Source: Ehretia macrophylla
Lineage: Eukaryota > Streptophyta > Magnoliopsida > Boraginales > Ehretiaceae
Direction of reading: 5' to 3'
Assembly: GCA_037974665.1 (NCBI GenBank)
Contig: CM075765.1
Location: 9,407,501-9,471,500 of the forward strand
DNA length: 64,000 bases
In this document: piece after piece, positions 58,865-64,000 of the stretch
Layout: the number at the start of each line of letters is the position of its first letter
Position numbering within the stretch: position 1 is the first letter of the stretch
Position numbers and translations under genes: made by a program
The notes under the pieces: generated by a model
What the model saw: the letters and a program-made list of their open reading frames with translations, nothing else
What the model was told of the DNA's origin: nothing
Database searches by the model: none

Positions 58865-59964
58865 AACTATCGCGTATTATATAACAATGAGAAGAAAAAG
58901 AGGTAATTAGTTCAATGAGATATTATCATATAATTAATTATTAACATAAAATACGGTGCCACCATTTCTTAGGTTTATATATTACTTGAGAAATTAAAGT
59001 CTCCAAAACAAGATTTTTCCACTTGAATTACTCGTCTCCTATAATCTTAAGAGGTTAATTAATGGTAAAGTGTTTGGGATTGAGTCGAATATTTGTTCAT
59101 GTCTTAGATATGAATCAATTAAGAAATTAATTTTTTTTTAAATTTAATTTCAGTAAGCTTTAGTAAGTTTTATGTCCCGAAATTTAATACACTATGTATA
59201 AGCTCAAATAACTTTCTCGTAGCAAAATGTCCATCATACACACAGAAAAAAAAAAAAAAAAAAGTATTAGTCTCCGGAAGTAGTTAGATTCACGACAAGC
59301 AATAAATCCAAATGGCATACCACCAACTGGTTTCTGTCGGCATGCATTATAATATAATGCTATGTTTTTTTTTTTTTTTTCACAGGCAATAAGAGACACA
59401 CTTTGGCTTATAACTACAAGAATATTTGAACATTGCATTAGCTACTACGGGCTATAGGATACTCTTTGTCTTATATCTACAAGAGCAATAATTTTACTCT
59501 TAGAATCTGATAAGTGAAATTTCGAGTAAGTGTTTATATAATATTCTTTTGTCTGAGAAAATAATTCATCGAAATAATGAGTCACTATTGATATCAGTAC
59601 GTTTGAGATTGCCAAAAGTTCGGGAGTTCCTCTATTCAATCATTTTCCTTCTTCTTATTGCTAGATATCTCGTTCGTTAAAATTAGAAATTATACAAAAT
59701 GTTCCACTATTGTTAAAATTAATTAGAGATTTGGATCCTCTTATAATACTTGTCCTAATAAAGTTATGAGAAAGATATGTCATATATAGATTATTTGCTC
59801 CAATCATGATGAAGTGATGATTGATAAATATAAATTAAAAAGTAATTGATTTACGCCTTTTATTATCATTATCTAACCACGATTAAATCAAACTCTCAAT
59901 GGTTCAGATATCTCTCTCGTGATGTTACGAGGAAATAAATGTTATGAACCATCTAATATCACAC

Positions 59965-59973
59965 TATATATAA
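59965..59973 (+). promoter_or_regulatory. TATA box before citrate-binding first exon 1
   Basis: TATATATAA lies about 68 bases before the ATG at 60033. Confidence 0.6.
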
Positions 59974-60032
59974 CAGATCTCTGTCCTCCAATTATGTACT
60001 CTTTGTTCGAACTTTTCCTACTTCATCAAGAT

Positions 60033-60317
60033 ATGGATTGCTTCTTCCTCCTACTCTTGAAAACTATTCTTTTTATCCTTGTAAAATGTGTAGTAATGCA
60101 TAGAGGTGTGGCTTGGGGGCCTCTTGATGATCCCACCCAAGGATTCATCTCTGTTCCACTAAATAAATCAAATTTCGTAATTCAAAGGCCTTACGACGTG
60201 CCAGAAAATCAACGATATTCATATAGCAATGGAGTTTATAGATTGTGGGTTTTTAAGTCAGATAAACCTCACAGTCTTACCAGTCGAACAAATCCACGCA
60301 CAGAAATTCGTATGCAT
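60033..60317 (+). CDS. Citrate-binding-protein-like first exon (copy A), no adjacent second exon
   Basis: An open 95-codon exon starts MDCFFLLLLKTILFILVK, a signal-peptide-like hydrophobic stretch, and ends with donor ATGCAT|GTAAGT in phase 0. The mature part reads DPTQGFISVPLNKSNFVIQR, PYDVPENQRYSYSNGVYRLW and NPRTEIRM, the N-terminal third of the citrate-binding/alginate lyase 2 (PF08787) family. An in-frame ATG upstream (59919) lies before the TATA box and is unlikely to be used. No GYDYSSGVWQ-type exon follows before copy B, so it is either a truncated duplicate or an alternative first exon that joins the shared exon at 62446, with which its phase agrees. Confidence 0.7.
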
Positions 60318-60901
60318 GTAAGTTCATAAATATGCTAGCACTATTAGATGCATGATCAGTATTATATCCATAAGAAAAAAAAAAAAAAAGAACAAACTAA
60401 CTTCTATTCATGAAACTGATCACATGCCAAACAGTTATACATTTATTAATTGTATATTTTCTCCATTCAGCTTTTGTTTTTGGCCGTGTTCTGGGTTTTA
60501 ATTAGGGACTTGGATCACGTCATAACATTTTAAAAAGATCAAATACTGGTGAATTGATATAATTATATGACAAAATTATCAGGACAATTCGTTAACATAC
60601 AATCTCCCTCAGTGGCGAAGCCACTCCTAAGAGTGTGCGAGCTATAACCCCCACTTAATGTAAATTTTGTCTCAAAACTTGTATATTTTTAAGATATTTT
60701 TTGATTGAAAATCAGCTTATCCCCACTAAAAAAAATTATTTATATATGAGTGTTTAATTGTTTGATTTTAGCTCTCAGTGATGACAAATTCTGGCTCCGG
60801 TCCTCATTCTCTCTCATAATTTCATAACGTTATGAAGAGACCGGATGGGGTTGGGGGTGTGGGGGCATGTGGTTTATGGAAGGGACAAACTTGAGCCTAT
60901 G
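60318..60901. other. Spacer between the two citrate-binding first exons
   Basis: AT-rich. It holds the CAGTGGCG-type short repeat and no coding sequence. Confidence 0.55.
60610..60798. repeat. CAGTGGCGAAGCCA-family short element
   Basis: It starts CAGTGGCGAAGCCACTCC and ends near TGGCTCCGGTCCTCA. It is related to 19635-19828 through GTCTCAAAACTTGTATATTT- and ACTAAAAAAAATTATTTATA-type blocks. Likely a hAT-like non-autonomous element; no clear target duplication. Confidence 0.55.
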
Positions 60902-60910
60902 TATATAAAA
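60902..60910 (+). promoter_or_regulatory. TATA box before citrate-binding first exon 2
   Basis: TATATAAAA lies about 102 bases before the ATG at 61012. It is a good match with a normal leader length. Confidence 0.65.
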
Positions 60911-61011
60911 AGGTTTTATGGGATCAGAATGAAAAACACGTCTAAGAAGATAATTGTACAAGTTTTTTTTTTTTTTCTAGTTGTCAAGCCTTTTCTAAAC
61001 CTATATTCCCC

Positions 61012-62835
61012 ATGAACAAGAAGGTTAGTCTCCATTGCATGGCTCTTGTGAGCTTGGTTGTTTCACTATGTGCTCCATTTGGCAGCAGTTGGCCAATTGA
61101 TCCAACCTATGGCTTTACTGAACTTCCACTAAACACATCATTCTATCACGTTCAGAAACCATACAACTTGCCAGTAGAACAACGGTACAGCTTAGTAAAT
61201 GGAGTTCACAAATTATGGGTGTACTCTACTGACAGCCCCTTGTCTAAGAATAGTCCCACCAAGCCTCGTACTGAAATAACTATCAGCGTAAGAACTCCTT
61301 GTTTCTTCTAAACTCGAATGAATCATATATATATATATTTTTTTTCAAATGCTACTTCTTCTAGTCACTTTATAGTCGTTCAAATATTATTTCATTTAAA
61401 AGTTTAAAATGTTAGAAAGAAATTTATTGTATTTATATAATATTTTTAACACACCCTCTAATTACATGTAGGCAAGATTCTTTTTTAAATCTTATACGTG
61501 GACAATTTATTTATTTTTTAAATGATGGTGGAGAGACTTGAATCCAAGACTATTTAGTAACATGAACTTTGATACCATATTAAATTAAGTTTTTAAATGA
61601 GGCGTTAACTTAATAAAAGTTAACTTAATTCCATTTACTAAAAGGATTAGTGCACTAGTTCTCTTTCGTTTTTCTTGATAGGAAACTCCATTTGAGAAAC
61701 TCTTTGGGCTCACACCATGAGTACCAAAATCTAGAATACTTAAATCCGCATGAGGAAGTATAGTGATGAAGGTGGAAAATAAATGTCCGTTCAAGCTCAG
61801 TATTCTGACCTCAAGTTACCTGACCTGTAAAACAAGAGAAGGAATCGCGGGGTGGCGGCCTGTGTTTCCCGTCGAGTGTGAGAATGATTAGTATGTTCGA
61901 GTTAAACGGTAGGTAGTTGAGAGTAATAAATGTGCATGAGTTACCTCATAATGAAAAGTGAGTGGACTATTTATACTAGTTCTGATTCCAAACATTTATT
62001 AATGTCCAGTCCTACCCGATACTATTCATAGATGTCCGGCACTGTTTGTCTTTATGTCACATCAGATGCGACAACTATGTTAAGGAAACAAAACGAGGTC
62101 GGGCACAGAGTTGACTGTACAACCCCAGGTTGGGAAGGCTCTGGTGGGCTCGATTTTACACCCTCATTATATAGAGGTTAATCAAGCGCAATATTAATCA
62201 AAATTAACATTAAAGAAATTAACTTCTTGGATAACTTAAACCGGATACGTAAGCAAACTCAATTCGTACACTATTTCTGGTGCACATTTTAGATATCCTT
62301 TTAATTGCTTGCTTATTTACAACAATATTCAACAACTTATTAGTGCAATCGCTAGCCAAGATCAAATGTCAATATGGGAGAATAAAAATTCGATGAGTGA
62401 GGATAGCAATCTTGTTTACTTCTCTATTTTGTGTTTGCCTTGCAGGGATATGATTACTCCTCTGGCGTTTGGCAGTTCGAAGGATATGGATATGTGCCAA
62501 GTGTAACTTCTGGGGTGTGCATCATGCAAATCTTTGGAGCTAAACCACCTCATGCTACAACACTAATGCTTAGAGTCTACAACGGTACTCTCACGTACTA
62601 TAGGAGTCCGGTCCTTGTTCCATATATCTACAACAGATGGTTCCGCCTCAACGTTATACATGATGTGGATGAGAGCAAAGTGAAGGTATATATTGACAGT
62701 TGTCTCGTATACGAAGCTCCTGGTAGAGAAGGAACCTTTCATTATTTTAAGTACGGTGTGTATGCGCAGAATGATGCGTCTCTTTACATGGAATCACGTT
62801 GGAAAAGGATAAGAATTCTCAAAAAATGTGACTAA
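61012..62835 (+). CDS. Citrate-binding-protein-like secreted/vacuolar protein (copy B), 221 aa
   Basis: Exons: 61012-61287 and 62446-62835 (ATCAGC|GTAAGA ... CCTTGCAG|GGATAT, phase 0). Residues 1-26 (MNKKVSLHCMALVSLVVSLC then APFGSS) form a signal peptide. The mature protein has DPTYGFTELPLNTS, PYNLPVEQRYSLVNGVHKLW, PRTEI, then GYDYSSGVWQFEGYGYVPS, GVCIMQIFGA, LMLRVYNGTLTYYRS, NRWFRLNVIHDV and KYGVYAQNDASLYMESRWK. This is the alginate lyase 2 (PF08787) jelly-roll fold of Hevea citrate-binding protein, a lutoid/vacuole-associated protein. Ligand binding is family knowledge; the true role in most plants is unclear. Length and motifs are complete. Confidence 0.9.
61288..62445 (+). other. Intron of the citrate-binding-like gene
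   Basis: About 1.16 kb. The segment 61795-62165 is more GC-rich and structured than its surroundings (GCGGGGTGGCGGCC, CCAGGTTGGGAAGGCTC) and looks like an inserted repeat, family not recognised. Confidence 0.7.
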
Positions 62836-63115
62836 TTTTTACCCTTTTTTTACCTCTTCACTTTTTTTTTGTATAATAAGAATTTATCTTAAATGTCCAA
62901 TAATTTTATCATGTATATGGTAAAAGTTAAATTATAATGGAAAAGATGAAGAGGTAAAAACTTGCTGTATAACAATTCTCTTCTCTATCTTTTTAAACAT
63001 AGTGAGTTATTGGACAAATAATTAGTTGTTGGATCTTCGTAGTTTATAGCAGTTGGGCTTTGAAAGATACAAAAGGCCTTAAGTTATTGATTTTTCCATT
63101 TTACTCTATATAAAT
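62836..63115. other. 3' flank of the citrate-binding gene
   Basis: T-rich 3' UTR. No canonical AATAAA is obvious (ATAATAAGAA near 62873). Nothing else is seen. Confidence 0.4.
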
Positions 63116-63128
63116 AACTCAAATTTCT

Positions 63129-63243
63129 GCATTTTGGTATAGTGGTATGTAATTCGGTATGTATGCGAGAGGTTGTGAGTTCAAATCTCGCTAATTACAT
63201 TATACAATCTTAGGTCTCCTCTAAATAAAAAAATAAAAATAAA
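63129..63243 (+). mobile_element. tRNA-derived SINE, 115 bp, with 13-bp target duplications
   Basis: It begins near TTTTGGTATAGTGGTATG (A-box-like) and has GGTTGTGAGTTCAAATCTC (B-box-like, GGTTCRANNCC type). It ends in an AAATAAAAAAATAAAAATAA tail. AACTCAAATTTCT flanks it at 63116-63128 and 63244-63256. Strand is set by the boxes and the A-rich tail. Confidence 0.8.
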
Positions 63244-63256
63244 AACTCAAATTTCT

Positions 63257-64000
63257 TCGCCTTAAGCAATTGATTTCTCCATTTAACTCTATAACACTGG
63301 CCTTATATACAATAAAATTGAAACGCTAATGTGTTATATTACATGGATGATGAGGGTTTGCTTATATCTTTGTTGCTATGCTACTTCATATAACTTGCTT
63401 TGGGTTTTGACGGGCATAAAAGAACATATCTGTGCAAGTAATATTTAGTGCTAGGTTGTTGCTTACTAACACCTCTTTTTTCATCACTTTTATGTGTATT
63501 AATTTTAAATTGATATGCTAAAAGAAGAGAATAAAAAAACTCTATGAGAGAATAAAATACAAAAATATTTATTAAATTAATATGTCAATTAGGTATACAA
63601 CTGATTCACGGGAAAAGTACACCATCTCTATTTTTTTGTCAACATCTTTCTGAAACTAAGTGATAACATAGTGCTGATTCGAACACGTTTGAAGATAGGT
63701 TGCAGCTGAATTCTCTGAAGGTTATTATTATTTCGAAGAACTCTGAACAAAAATACTTACAAAAGAAGAACAAATTGTCTCTGGTAATGATTTGATCCAT
63801 ATTTTTCGAATAATTTCTTTTGAAGAACTCAATGACAAGGGTAATGAATAATTCAACAAATTCCTATTCGCATGGTTGAAAAGGACGCGAAATTTGAAAA
63901 ACTTAATATGTTTTACACAAAACTGGATTTGATTGAAGTTAGTGGTCCAACGAGCATGGATACAGGACCTGTTAATTCTTCAATATATCAATATTATATA
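63257..64000. other. Intergenic to window end
   Basis: AT-rich. CCTTAAGCAATTGATTTCTCCATTTAACTCTATA-like sequence at 63259-63292 repeats the flank at 63077-63110. No gene is recognised. Confidence 0.5.

Larger units (their letters stand above)
57396..59960. other. Intergenic between the CAD-type gene and the citrate-binding locus
   Basis: AT-rich. It includes a poly-C/poly-A tract and a minimal LINE insertion, listed separately, and poly-A and poly-T runs at about 59247-59263 and 59367-59381. No gene is recognised. Confidence 0.55.

Noticed and set aside
63135-63200. A tRNA gene
   Set aside because: There are A- and B-box-like words but no cloverleaf with an acceptor stem, plus an A-rich tail and target duplications, so it is a SINE.

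Overview
This is nuclear DNA from a flowering plant, most likely a eudicot. It is AT-rich, has spliced genes with GT-AG introns, and carries Ty1/copia, Ty3/gypsy, LINE, CACTA, MITE and SINE repeats plus an endogenous pararetrovirus. No marker fixes the species. Only three loci look like live host genes. (1) A NYN/OST-HTH (LOTUS) ribonuclease of the plant mitochondrial MNU type lies on + at 20362-26752, with three exons and 1029 aa. (2) A cinnamyl alcohol dehydrogenase-family enzyme (ELI3/mannitol-dehydrogenase type) lies on + at 51623-57337, with five exons and 360 aa. (3) A citrate-binding-protein-like (alginate lyase 2 fold) locus lies on + at 60033-62835, with two tandem first exons and one second exon.

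The left third (1-20110) is nested transposon. A LINE remnant (315-8341) is split by two complete solo LTRs, each with TG...CA ends and a perfect 5-bp target duplication (531-2725, ATGCT; 4849-7758, CAACA). The 3' end of a third LTR (1-314) sits at the window edge. Next is a structurally complete 10.3-kb CACTA (En/Spm) transposon (8936-19222, TSD TTA, 16-bp perfect termini). It has two decayed minus-strand transposase genes and a small plus-strand ORF with a DLNEPP repressor-type motif. A second LINE fragment ends just upstream of the nuclease gene.

The middle (26753-50070) holds a ~1-kb inverted-repeat element, a Tourist-like MITE, a two-exon diterpene-synthase fragment between 21-bp direct repeats, and a rearranged copia element with LTR pieces head to head. 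It also holds a broken caulimovirid (endogenous pararetrovirus; florendovirus-like layout) with promoter/leader copies in both orientations, a Ty3/gypsy 3' LTR with polypurine tract, and a 5.0-kb copia element with both LTRs, primer site, polypurine tract and TSD AAACA.

The right part (50071-64000) is gene-bearing. The CAD-type enzyme gene carries a foldback repeat in intron 1. The citrate-binding locus follows, with short interspersed repeats in and around it, including a SINE with 13-bp target duplications (63129-63243). The three host loci have unrelated roles (organelle RNA processing, aldehyde/alcohol redox, organic-acid binding or cell-wall-type fold) and show no sign of co-regulation or clustering.
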